A stretch of DNA of 36,870 bases from Pedobacter sp. ASV19 (GCF_016429005.1 NZ_JAELTV010000020.1:1-36870); one strand, 5' to 3'; counted from the first letter of the stretch, positions 16,613 through 26,514 are shown. Notes: generated by a model not told the origin, from the letters alone. Translations and numbers: made by a program.

Positions 16613-18043
16613 TTAATCTGCTATTCTGCCCAATAAGGTAGCTGAAGTACAACGTTCAATGAATACGTTCAGATATTGTCCTGCTTTAATTTTTTCAGAA
16701 GCAGGGAAAACAACCATTGCATTCTGATCTGTCCTGCCACAATAGTCTTTATCTGATTTTTTAGAAGGGCCTTCTACCAGGATGCGGAGTGTTTTACCTA
16801 CATTTTGCTGCAGTCTGTATAAGGACCATTCCTGTTGTTTAAGCAGAATCTCACTTAACCGGCGTCTTTTTACCTCGTCAGGAATATCATCTTCCAGTTT
16901 TCTTGCCGCCAAGGTACCAGGTCTTTCAGAATAACTGAAGGTAAAAGCGAAATCGTAACCCACATAATCCATCATGGTCAGTGTTTCCTGATGCTCTTCT
17001 TCGGTTTCGGTACAAAAACCTGCAATGATATCAGAAGAGATGGCGCAGTCAGGAATAATATTCCTGATGGCATCTACCCGGTTGATGTACCATTCACGTG
17101 TATACGTACGGTTCATCAGGTCCAGGACCCTGCTGCTTCCGGATTGAACCGGCAGGTGAATATAATTGCAAATATTATCGTATTTGGCAATCGTGTATAA
17201 AACTTCGTCGGTAATATCTTTAGGATGTGAGGTAGAGAACCGGATCCGGAGTTCCGGACTGATTAAGGCTACTTTCTCCAGCAGTTGCGCAAAGTTGACT
17301 TCAATTTCAGCAGTTTCTTCTGCATCTGTACCTTTCCATTTATAAGAGTCAACATTTTGCCCCAGTAAGGTCACTTCTTTATAGCCCTTGTCAAACAAAT
17401 CCTGTGCTTCAGCTAAAATAGAATGCGGGTCCCTGCTGCGTTCTCTTCCGCGGGTAAAAGGAACCACGCAAAAAGAGCACATATTGTCACAACCCCGCAT
17501 AATCGAAATAAAAGCGGTAATGCCATTTCCATTTAAACGTACCGGGCTGATGTCTGCATAAGTTTCTTCCCTTGACAGAAGGACATTGATGGCTTTTTGT
17601 CCGTCTTCTACCTGACCAATCAGTTGTGGAAGATCACGGTAAGCATCAGGTCCAACCACAACGTCCACCAGTTTCTCCTCTTCTAAGAATTTCGATTTCA
17701 GGCGCTCGGCCATACAACCCAGTACACCTACAATGAGTTTTGGATTGCGGCGTTTTTCAACACCGAACTGAGAAAGACGGTTTCTAACCCGTTGTTCTGC
17801 ATTCTCTCTGATGGAGCAGGTATTGATGAACACCACATCAGCTTCTTTATAATCTCCGGTGGTTTCAAAACCCTGGTCGAGCAAGATAGATGCTACGATT
17901 TCACTGTCTGCAAAATTCATCTGGCAACCATAACTTTCGATATAGAGCTTTCTGCCGTTGCGCTTTGCGGGTGCATCTATTACTAAGGCTTCACCCTGGC
18001 GTCCTTCATCGTGTGTCTTATCTGTTAGCTGTAAATCAATCAT
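16613..18043 (-). CDS. miaB: tRNA-2-methylthio-N6-dimethylallyladenosine synthase MiaB
   Basis: A 476-residue radical-SAM methylthiotransferase that converts i6A37 to ms2i6A37 in tRNAs reading UNN codons. Its three parts are visible: the UPF0004 domain from about residue 31 ([17 protein letters not shown], with further cysteines in NTCSIREN and [10 protein letters not shown]) binding the auxiliary 4Fe-4S cluster; the radical-SAM motif CDNMCSFC near 183-190 followed by [12 protein letters not shown]; and a C-terminal TRAM domain ([20 protein letters not shown]). The sequence SYGCQMN and TRGRERSR are MiaB-type rather than MtaB/RimO. It is the first gene of the five-gene minus-strand cluster, divergent from the AsmA-like genes across 96 bp. 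Confidence 0.97.
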   Translation of the reverse strand: MIDLQLTDKTHDEGRQGEALVIDAPAKRNGRKLYIESYGCQMNFADSEIVASILLDQGFETTGDYKEADVVFINTCSIRENAEQRVRNRLSQFGVEKRRNPKLIVGVLGCMAERLKSKFLEEEKLVDVVVGPDAYRDLPQLIGQVEDGQKAINVLLSREETYADISPVRLNGNGITAFISIMRGCDNMCSFCVVPFTRGRERSRDPHSILAEAQDLFDKGYKEVTLLGQNVDSYKWKGTDAEETAEIEVNFAQLLEKVALISPELRIRFSTSHPKDITDEVLYTIAKYDNICNYIHLPVQSGSSRVLDLMNRTYTREWYINRVDAIRNIIPDCAISSDIIAGFCTETEEEHQETLTMMDYVGYDFAFTFSYSERPGTLAARKLEDDIPDEVKRRRLSEILLKQQEWSLYRLQQNVGKTLRILVEGPSKKSDKDYCGRTDQNAMVVFPASEKIKAGQYLNVFIERCTSATLLGRIAD

Positions 18044-18139
18044 ATATAGTTACTCTTTATTGGGACTCCAAAAATACATAAATAATTTCGTAAATGACAA
18101 AGTGGCAGAGATATTGTATAGATTCTGTTTCCAGATCTG

Positions 18140-19897
18140 ATGCTTATGGCCAAACAACGAAAAATATCTAAAATATGGAAATGGATTATAGTCTCCTTTC
18201 TGTCTCTGTTCCTGCTTATCGGAGCAGCTGTTCTGTATTTTAGCATTAAATGGAAACCACGTATTACCAAAAGAATCAAAACAGAAGTATACAACGGCTC
18301 GCATCATTTATATAAAATAGATTTTAAAGACATTCATTTAAATATACTTCTTGGAAATGTAACGCTGGATACCCTTACACTGATACCAGATACCACTGCA
18401 TTTCGTATGTTAAGAGACTATGGTCTGGCGCCTTCCAACATCTTCCAGGTAAAACTGGCTCACCTCAAGCTTTCGGGAATATCGGTACTGAAAGCTTATT
18501 TTAAAAAGAAGATAGATATTTCAAGCATCCTTCTGGACCAGCCGTCTGTGCATATGATCCATAATGATGCGGCAAGGAAGAAGAAAGAAGAGGGGCCTTC
18601 TCTGTTTGAGATGCTTTCAGGAACATTTAAATCTGTGCATGTAGGACAAATTAAGATGACCAATGCAGATATAGACTATATCAGCGGAACCAATTGGGAG
18701 AAACTGCATCAGATCAGGCATTTCAATCTTAGGGTGGAGGACTTGTTGCTGGATTCTGCTTCCAGGCATGATCCAACCCGGTTTTATTATGCAAAAGATG
18801 TTGCATTTGAACTGATGGGTTACAGCGCACTCAGTAAAGATAAAATGTATACCACAAAGATAGATACCCTTCGGGGCTCCGCCACAGGTGGAACATTGAA
18901 AATCAGGGGGCTTAAAATGGTTCCAATGTATGGAGAACTCGAGTTTACAAGGAAATATAAAGTACAAAAGGACCGTTATACTCTGGACTTTTCTGCCCTG
19001 GATTTTAAAGGACTTAATTTTACCCGGCTGGACGACGAAGGCCGGCTACATGCCAGTTCTCTTCAGGTGGAGTCTGGCAAGGCCGCAGTCTTTATGAACC
19101 GGGAACTTCCGCCTCCTTCTTTTGATAAAGGAAAGAATTATCCGCACATCGCCCTTCAGCGCTTGCCTTTGCAGTTGCTGATCGATACCATTCAGCTGCA
19201 CCATATAGATGTAGCCTATACAGAATACAATCCTATTGCAAAACAAAAAGGAACTGTTGAACTGAATCATTTGCATGGACAATTGCTCAACATCACCAAC
19301 GATACATTGCAATTGACTAAAAAAAGTCATGCCTATGCAGATCTGCGTACAAGAATTATGAAAGCAGCCGATCTGCATGTGAAAATTGATTTTAACCTTC
19401 TGGATAGAAATGGCGCTTTTCATTATTCCGGTAATGTTGGTCCGATGGATATGGTCGCACTGAATCCTTTAGCTAAATCGCTTGGACTGGTTAAAATTGA
19501 GCAGGGTAAAGTGCAGAAAGCAGATTTTGATATTCAAGCCAATCTTCAGGGTTCAAAAGGAACAATGCACTTTTACTACAATGGTCTTAAAGTTTCTATA
19601 CTCAAAGAAGGAGAAGATGGTGCCCCTGCGAAGAAAAGGGGGTTTTTATCCTTTTTGGCAAATAAACTGGTAATCATCGACGCCAATCCCTCTGAAGGGA
19701 AACCCCTTCGGACTGCAAATATTATTTTTCACCGTAGTCCGGCTGCTTCCTTTTTTAATTTGCTCTGGAAAGGGGTTTTTGTTGGTATGCGGGAGACGAT
19801 AGGAATAGGAATGTTAGAAGTCAAAAGTCCGGAGAAAGCCTATGAAAAGGTAAAAGATAAAAAGAAACAACGTCTGGAAAAGAAAACAAAAGGCTAG
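18140..19897 (+). CDS. AsmA-like membrane-anchored protein, paralog 1
   Basis: A 585-residue protein with an N-terminal signal-anchor helix at about residues 13-35 (WIIVSFLSLFLLIGAAVLYF) after a basic stretch, and a long beta-rich periplasmic part. It starts with YNGSHHLYKIDFKDIHLNIL and ends with the segment GFLSFLANKLVIIDANPSEG ... FHRSPAASFFNLLWKGVFVGMRETIG. This layout resembles AsmA/DUF748-like proteins of the lipid-transfer (bridge-like) superfamily, but I could not match a named family firmly. The C-terminus is very basic (KDKKKQRLEKKTKG). ATG 18146 (MAKQRK) is an equally good start. The downstream gene is a clear paralog 60 bp away, so the pair is probably an operon. Confidence 0.85.
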   Translation: MLMAKQRKISKIWKWIIVSFLSLFLLIGAAVLYFSIKWKPRITKRIKTEVYNGSHHLYKIDFKDIHLNILLGNVTLDTLTLIPDTTAFRMLRDYGLAPSNIFQVKLAHLKLSGISVLKAYFKKKIDISSILLDQPSVHMIHNDAARKKKEEGPSLFEMLSGTFKSVHVGQIKMTNADIDYISGTNWEKLHQIRHFNLRVEDLLLDSASRHDPTRFYYAKDVAFELMGYSALSKDKMYTTKIDTLRGSATGGTLKIRGLKMVPMYGELEFTRKYKVQKDRYTLDFSALDFKGLNFTRLDDEGRLHASSLQVESGKAAVFMNRELPPPSFDKGKNYPHIALQRLPLQLLIDTIQLHHIDVAYTEYNPIAKQKGTVELNHLHGQLLNITNDTLQLTKKSHAYADLRTRIMKAADLHVKIDFNLLDRNGAFHYSGNVGPMDMVALNPLAKSLGLVKIEQGKVQKADFDIQANLQGSKGTMHFYYNGLKVSILKEGEDGAPAKKRGFLSFLANKLVIIDANPSEGKPLRTANIIFHRSPAASFFNLLWKGVFVGMRETIGIGMLEVKSPEKAYEKVKDKKKQRLEKKTKG

Positions 19898-19957
19898 AGA
19901 CCGGGCGTATTCTGTATGGATAAAATTGTATCTTAGAAAAGATATTTGCCTTAACAA

Positions 19958-21760
19958 ATGCCAGATCAGATCACGAAAAAGTTAAATAGCGTTAAATGGA
20001 TGGCCCTGGCGGCACTGGTTGTCTTTCTGGTTTTTGGAACGGGATTTATATATTTTAAACTCCGTATTAAGCCCCTCATTGAACAGGAGCTCCGTGAACT
20101 TGTGCCCCGTTCAACAGAAGGGCTGTACCATCTTGATTTTACAGGTTTAAGCATCAATCTTCTGACAGCTAATGCGAGTCTTTCCAATGTAAAGCTAACT
20201 CCAGATCCTGTGGTGTTGGAAAAGCTGAGGCTTTTAAAAAAGGCACCCAATAATGTCTATCACATAGAACTCCGAAAATTGTCTGCACTGAATTTTCATT
20301 TGTTCAGGATGTTTAAAGATAAAAAACTGAATATAGATGAGATAGAGATTAACAGGCCAACGATCACCATGGTGAACCGCCAGATGGATTATAATGAAAA
20401 CAGAGCTCCAAGGCCCCTGAAGTCACCCTACGATTATATCTCGAAAGTGCTGAAAGAATTAAGTGTAGATACGGTGAATTTCAGGGAGGCTGCTTTTAAG
20501 TATGTAGATAACAATAAAGCAAAGCCCATCGTAGACTCCATTGCCAATCTAAATGTTACCCTTGCCGACTGGCTGATTGACAAGGACTCTGCAAAAGATA
20601 CCACCAGGATGTACCTGCTTAAAGACATCATGCTGAATCTTGATGATTATTCCTATGCCAGCCCCGACAGTCTTTACAATATTCACCTTTCGGAAATGAA
20701 TTTCAAGGCATCGACAGGATTACTCCATATCGATAAATTTGAGTTGCTGCCCAGGTATAGTGAAATGGAGTTTGGTCAGAAGGCTGGTTATGCCAAAGAC
20801 AGATACAGCATCCGGATGAACGATCTTCAGCTGGCCGGAATTAATTTGCCATTGTATATCAAGAAACAGGAGCTTTTTGCCAGGCAAATGAGTATTGGTG
20901 ATGGTACAGTTTCTGTTTTTAACAACAATGAACTGGAAAAGCCAAAAGAGCCTAAAACAGGAAAATACCCGCATCAGCTCTTGCAGAAAGTAGACAGTAA
21001 GATCACGATCCGGAAACTAGACCTCTATCACCTGAATATCGCCTACGCGGAGTTTGACCGGAACAGCAGGCAAAAAGGAAAGATCACTTTCGAAAATACT
21101 TCAGGAACCATCACCAATATTACCAATGCTCCGGCCGAAAAGCGAAAGAACAAATTTATGGTTGCAGACCTGACTACTTATATGATGGGACAGGGAAAGT
21201 TAGATACAAAATTCACCTTCGATTTACTTGCGGAAGACGGAGCCTTTACTTATTCTGGCCTTCTTCACGGATTGAACGGCCCGGCAATGAATGCTGTAAC
21301 CAAGCCTCTGGGGATGGTTCATATCAAAAGTGGTGTAGTGGATGAGTTGAGTTTTGATCTGAAAGCAAATGAGCGTGGTGCATCTGGCAATATGGTTTTT
21401 AAGTACCACGATCTGGCCATCGCAGTCCTGAAGAAGGAAGCTGGAACGGCCTGGTTGATCCGGCAGGGCTTTCTCTCTTTTCTGGCCAACAATCTGATTA
21501 TTAATCCGCAGAATCCCAGTAAAGAGGGGATCCTCAGTAAAGCAGTCATCAACTATGAAAGAGCACCTGACCGCTCTTTCTTTAACCTGATCTGGAAATC
21601 GCTTTTCCAGGGAATTAAATATAGTGTTGGTGTAACTCCCCAAAAGGAAGCGCAAATCAAGGCCCAGGTCGCACGATTTGAAAAAATGAAAACAGAAAGA
21701 GACAAGCGTAGGGCAAACCGTCAGAAAAGAAGAGCGCAACGTAAACAGGAACATAAATGA
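19958..21760 (+). CDS. AsmA-like membrane-anchored protein, paralog 2
   Basis: A 600-residue paralog of the preceding gene, aligning along its whole length. Shared landmarks are an N-terminal signal anchor (about 14-33, ALAALVVFLVFGTGFIYF), GLYHLDFTGLSINLL near the N-terminus, the INRPTITMVNRQ segment, a YSEMEFGQKAGYAKDRYSI segment, and the C-terminal GFLSFLANNLIINPQNPSKEG ... YERAPDRSFFNLIWKSLFQGIKYSVG. The tail is extremely basic (about 35 residues; RDKRRANRQKRRAQRKQEHK). By analogy with AsmA-like proteins it may act in lipid transport or outer-membrane homeostasis; this is inference from architecture only. A terminator overlaps its stop codon. Confidence 0.85.
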   Translation: MPDQITKKLNSVKWMALAALVVFLVFGTGFIYFKLRIKPLIEQELRELVPRSTEGLYHLDFTGLSINLLTANASLSNVKLTPDPVVLEKLRLLKKAPNNVYHIELRKLSALNFHLFRMFKDKKLNIDEIEINRPTITMVNRQMDYNENRAPRPLKSPYDYISKVLKELSVDTVNFREAAFKYVDNNKAKPIVDSIANLNVTLADWLIDKDSAKDTTRMYLLKDIMLNLDDYSYASPDSLYNIHLSEMNFKASTGLLHIDKFELLPRYSEMEFGQKAGYAKDRYSIRMNDLQLAGINLPLYIKKQELFARQMSIGDGTVSVFNNNELEKPKEPKTGKYPHQLLQKVDSKITIRKLDLYHLNIAYAEFDRNSRQKGKITFENTSGTITNITNAPAEKRKNKFMVADLTTYMMGQGKLDTKFTFDLLAEDGAFTYSGLLHGLNGPAMNAVTKPLGMVHIKSGVVDELSFDLKANERGASGNMVFKYHDLAIAVLKKEAGTAWLIRQGFLSFLANNLIINPQNPSKEGILSKAVINYERAPDRSFFNLIWKSLFQGIKYSVGVTPQKEAQIKAQVARFEKMKTERDKRRANRQKRRAQRKQEHK

Positions 21761-21788
21761 AAAGGACTGCAATTTGCAGCCCTTTTCA
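21758..21788. terminator. Bidirectional terminator between the AsmA-like pair and the S9 peptidase gene
   Basis: A stem pairs 21758-21771 (including the TGA stop, GAAAAGGACTGCA) with 21775-21788 (TGCAGCCCTTTTCA) with one A-C mismatch and a 3-base loop. Its A/T flanks let it act in both directions between the convergent genes, the minus-strand stop lying 12 bp beyond it. Confidence 0.8.
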
Positions 21789-21799
21789 GCAGAATAGGA

Positions 21800-23857
21800 T
21801 TATAACAATTCAGCCGGGACCGGCTTATTGAGCAAATTCAGGTAATAAAAACGAATCCGTTCAGAATGGTCATGGGCCGATTTTGCCCCGCCCCAACCGT
21901 GTCTTCCACCCGGATAGATCATCAGTTCAAAATGTTTGTTTAAATTTTCCAGCTTATCGATCAGCTGTATGGTGTTTTGCATATGCACATTATCGTCCAT
22001 ATCCCCATGCATAATCCTCAGCAATCCCTTGTAACGATCGGCATAAGTCAGCACCGAAGCATTCTTATACCCTTCCGGATTTTCCTGTGGCGTATCCATA
22101 AAACGTTCTGTATAATGGCTATCGTATAGTTCCCAGCTGGTTACAGGTGCACCCGCATATCCATAGTCAAAAACATCTGCCCCATAAGTTAAGGCCATGC
22201 AGGTCATATAACCTCCATAGCTGTGCCCTGTAATGAGCAGTTTATTCTGGTCTACCCAGGGCTGGGCTTTTAACCATCTGCCTGCGGTCATATAGTCTTT
22301 CATTTCCCATTTGCCGAGGTTGCGGTGCATTAGAGCAACACCTTCTTTTCCAAACTGGCCGGAAGCACGATGGTCAACCGAAATTTGTACAATACCCTCA
22401 TTTGCCCACCATTGGTTGGCTGTTCCTTTCCAGGTATTGGTTACAGTTCCCGCATTCGGGCCACCATACATGCTGAAAATAACCGGATAACGTTTGGTTT
22501 TATCGAAATCCGTTGGGTAAGTGATCACTGCTGGCAGCAGGTAACCATCATCTGTAGGAATGGTAATCATCTCCGTTTTACCAAAAGCATATTGACCAAA
22601 GTCTGCTGATTTGCTGTCTCCCAATTCTTTCAGGACCTTTCCATTATTGTCCAGCAAGGCTCTTTTTGGTGGGGTAGAAACATTGGAATAGGTGGTTATA
22701 AATTTATCTCCCGAAGGGGAAAGGTCTACCTGATGGGTGTAATCGCCAAAGGTTAATCGCTTCAGATTTTTACCACTATAGTCAACACGGTACAAATCTG
22801 TGCGCGTAGAAGCTTCCTTGCGTGCCATAAAATAGATTACCTTATGCTGTTCATCTGCTTTGAGCAAACGGGTCACCTGCCATTTTCCTGTGGTGATTGG
22901 ATTGACCAGTTTGCCGGCAAGGGTATAGAGGTAAAAATGCGCCCAGCCTGTTTTGTCACTTTTCAAGATATAATGCTTGTTGTCTTTCAGGTACTCAATA
23001 CGGCCATCATAATCCAGATCAATCCAGGAACTTTGCTTTTCATCATAAATCTCTTTCTTTGATCCCGTCATAGGGTCAACACTATAGAATTTCAGGTTAT
23101 CCTGACCGCGGTTTAGCCATTGGACCATCATGTTCCTGCTGTCAAAACTCCAGTATGGCGTACCAAAATACTGATCGTCTTTTTCATTGAAATCTGCCCA
23201 TACTACTTTCCCTCCTGCTGAAGGTACAAAGCCAATCTTCACTTCAGGATTGGGATCGCCCGCTTTCGGGTACCTGGTTTTCTCTGTATAGCCATGCTGG
23301 CCGGTAGATCCATTGATTGGAAACATAGGAACCTTGGTGTCGTCGAAACGCATAAAGGCCAGATGCTTGCTGTCTGGCGACCACCAGAAGGCTTTGTACT
23401 TTGTAGGCCGCCCTAGAATTTCTTCAAAATAGACCCAGGAAGAATAACCATTGTAAATGACATCGGTAGCGTCAGTGGTATACCGGATCTCTTTTCCGGT
23501 CGCAACTTCCACCGCATAGAGGTCGTTGTTACGGGTAAAAGCCATGTATTTTCCATCCGGAGATAAGGTAGGGTTCTTGTCGCCTTCTTTAACCGGGGCT
23601 TCCTCCTTCGGTGTAACCGGCGGAGTATAGGCTGCATGGGCTCCTGTTTTCACATCAACCGTTTCAAATTTCCCGGCCTTCGTATTGTATTCTATAAAAT
23701 GCTGGTCATCGCTCCAGCCCGAAAGAGAAGGTAGAGAGGTGGTTAGAGATGGCTGGCCGCCAAAAGTTTGCTGCTTATTGAGCTTTTTGAGTTGTGCATG
23801 ACTTGAAAAGCTGAATGCGCAAACTACAGCTAAACTGCAGAGTAGAATTCTTTTCAT
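21800..23857 (-). CDS. Dipeptidyl-peptidase IV-like S9 family serine peptidase
   Basis: A 685-residue exported peptidase. A Sec signal peptide (MKRILLCSLAVVCAFSFSSHAQ) precedes an N-terminal beta-propeller (DPP IV N-terminal domain, to about residue 420), which includes the WVYFEEILGR segment near 142-150 whose paired glutamates in DPP IV bind the substrate amino terminus. The C-terminal alpha/beta hydrolase domain has the nucleophile in GHSYGGYM (Ser about 545), the acid in HGDMDDNVH (about 618-626) and the histidine in GGRHGWGG (about 652). Expected activity is removal of X-Pro or similar dipeptides from peptide N-termini in the periplasm. It is slightly shorter than the roughly 710-730 residues common in Bacteroidota but no key residue is missing. 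A hairpin separates it from the upstream ilvE. Confidence 0.94.
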   Translation of the reverse strand: MKRILLCSLAVVCAFSFSSHAQLKKLNKQQTFGGQPSLTTSLPSLSGWSDDQHFIEYNTKAGKFETVDVKTGAHAAYTPPVTPKEEAPVKEGDKNPTLSPDGKYMAFTRNNDLYAVEVATGKEIRYTTDATDVIYNGYSSWVYFEEILGRPTKYKAFWWSPDSKHLAFMRFDDTKVPMFPINGSTGQHGYTEKTRYPKAGDPNPEVKIGFVPSAGGKVVWADFNEKDDQYFGTPYWSFDSRNMMVQWLNRGQDNLKFYSVDPMTGSKKEIYDEKQSSWIDLDYDGRIEYLKDNKHYILKSDKTGWAHFYLYTLAGKLVNPITTGKWQVTRLLKADEQHKVIYFMARKEASTRTDLYRVDYSGKNLKRLTFGDYTHQVDLSPSGDKFITTYSNVSTPPKRALLDNNGKVLKELGDSKSADFGQYAFGKTEMITIPTDDGYLLPAVITYPTDFDKTKRYPVIFSMYGGPNAGTVTNTWKGTANQWWANEGIVQISVDHRASGQFGKEGVALMHRNLGKWEMKDYMTAGRWLKAQPWVDQNKLLITGHSYGGYMTCMALTYGADVFDYGYAGAPVTSWELYDSHYTERFMDTPQENPEGYKNASVLTYADRYKGLLRIMHGDMDDNVHMQNTIQLIDKLENLNKHFELMIYPGGRHGWGGAKSAHDHSERIRFYYLNLLNKPVPAELL

Positions 23858-23950
23858 TTTTGTAAGGTGTGTTTGAAATGTTGAAATTAGTAAAGAAGAA
23901 CGAAGGGAAGAAATTGTCTGACAGATGTTACCAATTTCAGTGCATAAAGA

Positions 23951-23975
23951 AGGCGCCTGTGGTTCTCAGGCGCCT
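23951..23975 (-). terminator. Rho-independent terminator downstream of the branched-chain aminotransferase gene
   Basis: A perfect 9-bp GC-rich stem pairs AGGCGCCTG (23951-23959) with CAGGCGCCT (23967-23975) around a 7-base loop. On the minus strand it is followed by TCTTTATG. It lies about 50 bases after the ilvE stop. Confidence 0.75.
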
Positions 23976-24025
23976 CAAAGAAAATCATCATGCAGAAAAA
24001 ACATGACGTAAATTTTAAACCGGAT

Positions 24026-25090
24026 TTACAATACCCAGTTCCAGCCAAACTCATCCGGGGCAAGGCCGTAGCGGATATCATTCAGGGTTTTTGCAATACC
24101 GGCAGAAACCGTACGGGTAGAAGGATCAGTTAAAGTATATAGTTTACCTTCGTAGCTGATTTCTCCGATTGGTGTTACCGTTGCCGCAGTACCTGCAGCA
24201 AAAGCATCCGTTAAGCGGCCGCTCTCAATACCTGCAATCACTTCCTTAACGCTTACCCGTCTTTCTTCTACTTCAACACCTGCTTTACGGGCAAGCTGAA
24301 TGATCGTATCTCTGGTCACCCCATCCAATACAGTGTTTCTTACAGAAGGTGTAACCAGTTTGCCGTCAATCACAAAAAGCAGATTGGCTGTACCAGCCTC
24401 TTCAATAAACTCGTGTGAAACTGCATCTGTCCAGATCAACTGGTCAAAACCTTCTTTTAAAGCTTCTGCAAAAGGATATAAAGAACGGGCATAATTACCA
24501 GCGGTTTTGGCAAAACCAACACCACCCTCATCGGCACGCGTATATTCAGTTTCAATTTTAACTTTCAGGGCTTTGCTGTAATATGGGCCTGTTGGCGTGG
24601 TCAGCACAGCAAAAATATATTTGTCTGAAGCACGGACACCTAAATAAGGGTCTGTAGCAAACATCACCGGACGAAGGTACAGGGAATAACCATCCTGGTT
24701 AGGAACCCAGGCCTCATCTGTTTTAATCAGGGCTGCAATACCCTGCATAAAGACTTCTTCAGGAATGGTCGGCATAGACATCCGGACCGCTGATTTGTTG
24801 AAGCGCTCAAAATTCTTGTCTGCTCTGAAAACACTGATCTTACCATCCGCCTGGCGGTAAGCTTTCATGCCTTCAAAAATAGCCTGTCCATAGTGTAGGG
24901 CAGAAATCGCCGGGCTCATTGGGATCGGACCATAAGGTAGGACCTGCAGGTTCGTCCATTCGCCATTATCGTATTCTGCGATAAACATGTGATCAGTAAA
25001 AACCTTGCCAAAAGGCAGGTTTGTTAAGTCAGTCCCAGCTAATCTGGACTGCGTAGCTTTAGTGGTTTTAATGTTTAAAGTCTCTGTCAC
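24026..25090 (-). CDS. ilvE: Branched-chain amino acid aminotransferase
   Basis: A class IV PLP-dependent aminotransferase interconverting Val/Leu/Ile and their 2-oxo acids in the cytosol. Landmarks are LPFGKVFTDHMFIAEYDNGEW near the N-terminus, LHYGQAIFEGMKAYRQ, LYLRPVMFATDPYLGV, FAKTAGNYARSLYPF containing the PLP lysine, and EEAGTANLLFVIDGKLVTP. The frame is open up to a TTG at 25117; I prefer the GTG at 25090 (MTETLNIKTTK), which gives about 355 residues, the family's usual length, with the normal spacing to GKVF. No ATG is available in this part. It is separated from the SerB-SerA chimera upstream by about 120 bp and from the peptidase gene by a terminator. Confidence 0.95.
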   Translation of the reverse strand: MTETLNIKTTKATQSRLAGTDLTNLPFGKVFTDHMFIAEYDNGEWTNLQVLPYGPIPMSPAISALHYGQAIFEGMKAYRQADGKISVFRADKNFERFNKSAVRMSMPTIPEEVFMQGIAALIKTDEAWVPNQDGYSLYLRPVMFATDPYLGVRASDKYIFAVLTTPTGPYYSKALKVKIETEYTRADEGGVGFAKTAGNYARSLYPFAEALKEGFDQLIWTDAVSHEFIEEAGTANLLFVIDGKLVTPSVRNTVLDGVTRDTIIQLARKAGVEVEERRVSVKEVIAGIESGRLTDAFAAGTAATVTPIGEISYEGKLYTLTDPSTRTVSAGIAKTLNDIRYGLAPDEFGWNWVL

Positions 25091-25211
25091 TGCCGTATAT
25101 TCTAAAAATTCAATCAAAAGTAGTTAAAAAAACCTATTCCGCGCTGGTTTAATTTCAGATTAAATGGTGTGTTTATTACACTAAGAGCCCTGAAAACCCA
25201 TACTTTAGTCT

Positions 25212-26507
25212 TTAATACAATACCCTGAATTTGATGGTTTGCTCAATTTTTTTAAGCGCTTTAAAAAGGGCTTTATCATATTGTGCATTAATGTCAGTGA
25301 TCACATAACCAATCGTTGAATTGGTCATCAGGAACTGTCCCACGATATTGATGTCATGTTTAGCGAAAATGGTATTGATCTTCGCCATAATTCCAGGAAT
25401 ATTGTGGTGAATATGGATCAGCCTGTGTGATTTCTCTATCCTTGGCAACTGCAGGTTAGGAAAATTATGGCTCATATAGGTGGTGCCGGTATTCATAAAG
25501 TCGATCATCCGCTTAGGAATAAAATTCTGGTTGCGCGGATTGTGCTTCGGATCATCAAAAACCACGATGCCCATCTCTGTACAAGTTTGAAGTTCCAACC
25601 TTTTAGCATTACCCAGGTAACCAATGGTTTTAAGTTTAACTGCTCTTTTTAAAGTCTCCGGTTCAACATGCTCGCCATCAGCAAGCAGCAGCATATGCAC
25701 ATCGGCAACATATTTTTCCTCAAAAGTCTCTTTGTGTCGTATAGAAAAACCATCCTTTTTCAGTAAGTCAATACTCTCTGGTGTTGCATCACCGATCACC
25801 AGACATAAAATCCTGTTCTTAGGATAAGAAATGGCCCTTGGTAAATTGTTTACATATAGAAATTCATCGAAACTTGGCGTAACGTGGTCGGCTTTTCTAA
25901 CAATGCTCTCCCGGGCAATATTCTCTGTAAACGCATAGAATTTTTTGATTAGCCCGCTTTCACGCAACTGGAAATCAGAATAGCCATCCCCAATACCATA
26001 CAGGTCGCCTTCCAGGTTCAGGTGCTGCATCAGCTTTACTTTACCGCCTTCCACACTTAATGGATTGGCATGATCATAATCGATAATCTTGCCATCACCA
26101 GTGGTTACAAAAGTATTGGCATAAATATTTTCCTTTTTGATGTGGTACTGGCTCACTACAGGTGTAATAAATTCTTTAAATCCTCCTGAAACAATGAGCA
26201 CTTCATCAGCATGTTTCTTGAAAAATTCTGCATTACGGGAAAAAGAACTGGAGACCTTTTTCTTCAGGTGTTTGATCAGTTGCTTCAGGTGGTTCTCGTC
26301 TGCTTCCAGTAATTTTACGCGCTGTGCCAGGCTCTCGCCGAAAGAAAGCTTTCCTTCCATGGCCAGATTGGTATAGTCTTCAATCTTTTTATAGATCAAT
26401 TCTCTGTCCGGATGCTTTTTAAGGGAAATGCGAGCAAGTTCATCCAAGGCCTCCACCTGGGTAAAAGTACTGTCGAAATCAATAATGTAGTAGTTCTTTT
26501 GATTCAT
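25212..26507 (-). CDS. Phosphoserine phosphatase (SerB-like HAD) fused to a SerA-derived regulatory half with ACT domain
   Basis: A 431-residue chimera. Residues 1 to about 215 are a HAD-IB phosphatase like SerB: motif I DFDST with D10 and D12, motif II VSGGF near 106-110, the motif III lysine region GGKVKLMQ, and motif IV GDGYSD near 170-175. From about 227 the protein resembles 3-phosphoglycerate dehydrogenase (SerA): a substrate-binding-domain-like stretch (LKTIGYLGNAKRLELQTCTEMGIVVFDDPKHNPRNQ), the SerA linker (GTTYMSHNFPNLQLPRIEKS), and a SerA-type ACT domain (RLIHIHHNIPGIMAKINTIF through TIKFRVLY). The NAD-binding Rossmann domain of SerA is absent. The expected role is L-serine biosynthesis with an ACT domain that may sense serine. 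It begins 7 bp after the epimerase gene ends, so they are probably co-transcribed. Confidence 0.88.
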   Translation of the reverse strand: MNQKNYYIIDFDSTFTQVEALDELARISLKKHPDRELIYKKIEDYTNLAMEGKLSFGESLAQRVKLLEADENHLKQLIKHLKKKVSSSFSRNAEFFKKHADEVLIVSGGFKEFITPVVSQYHIKKENIYANTFVTTGDGKIIDYDHANPLSVEGGKVKLMQHLNLEGDLYGIGDGYSDFQLRESGLIKKFYAFTENIARESIVRKADHVTPSFDEFLYVNNLPRAISYPKNRILCLVIGDATPESIDLLKKDGFSIRHKETFEEKYVADVHMLLLADGEHVEPETLKRAVKLKTIGYLGNAKRLELQTCTEMGIVVFDDPKHNPRNQNFIPKRMIDFMNTGTTYMSHNFPNLQLPRIEKSHRLIHIHHNIPGIMAKINTIFAKHDINIVGQFLMTNSTIGYVITDINAQYDKALFKALKKIEQTIKFRVLY

Positions 26508-26514
26508 GTCAATT

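Noticed and set aside
21224-21772. 182-residue minus-strand frame opposite the second AsmA-like gene
   Set aside because: It is a shadow of a clear plus-strand coding sequence that has a full-length paralog; composition is Ser/Cys/Phe-rich and no motif is seen.
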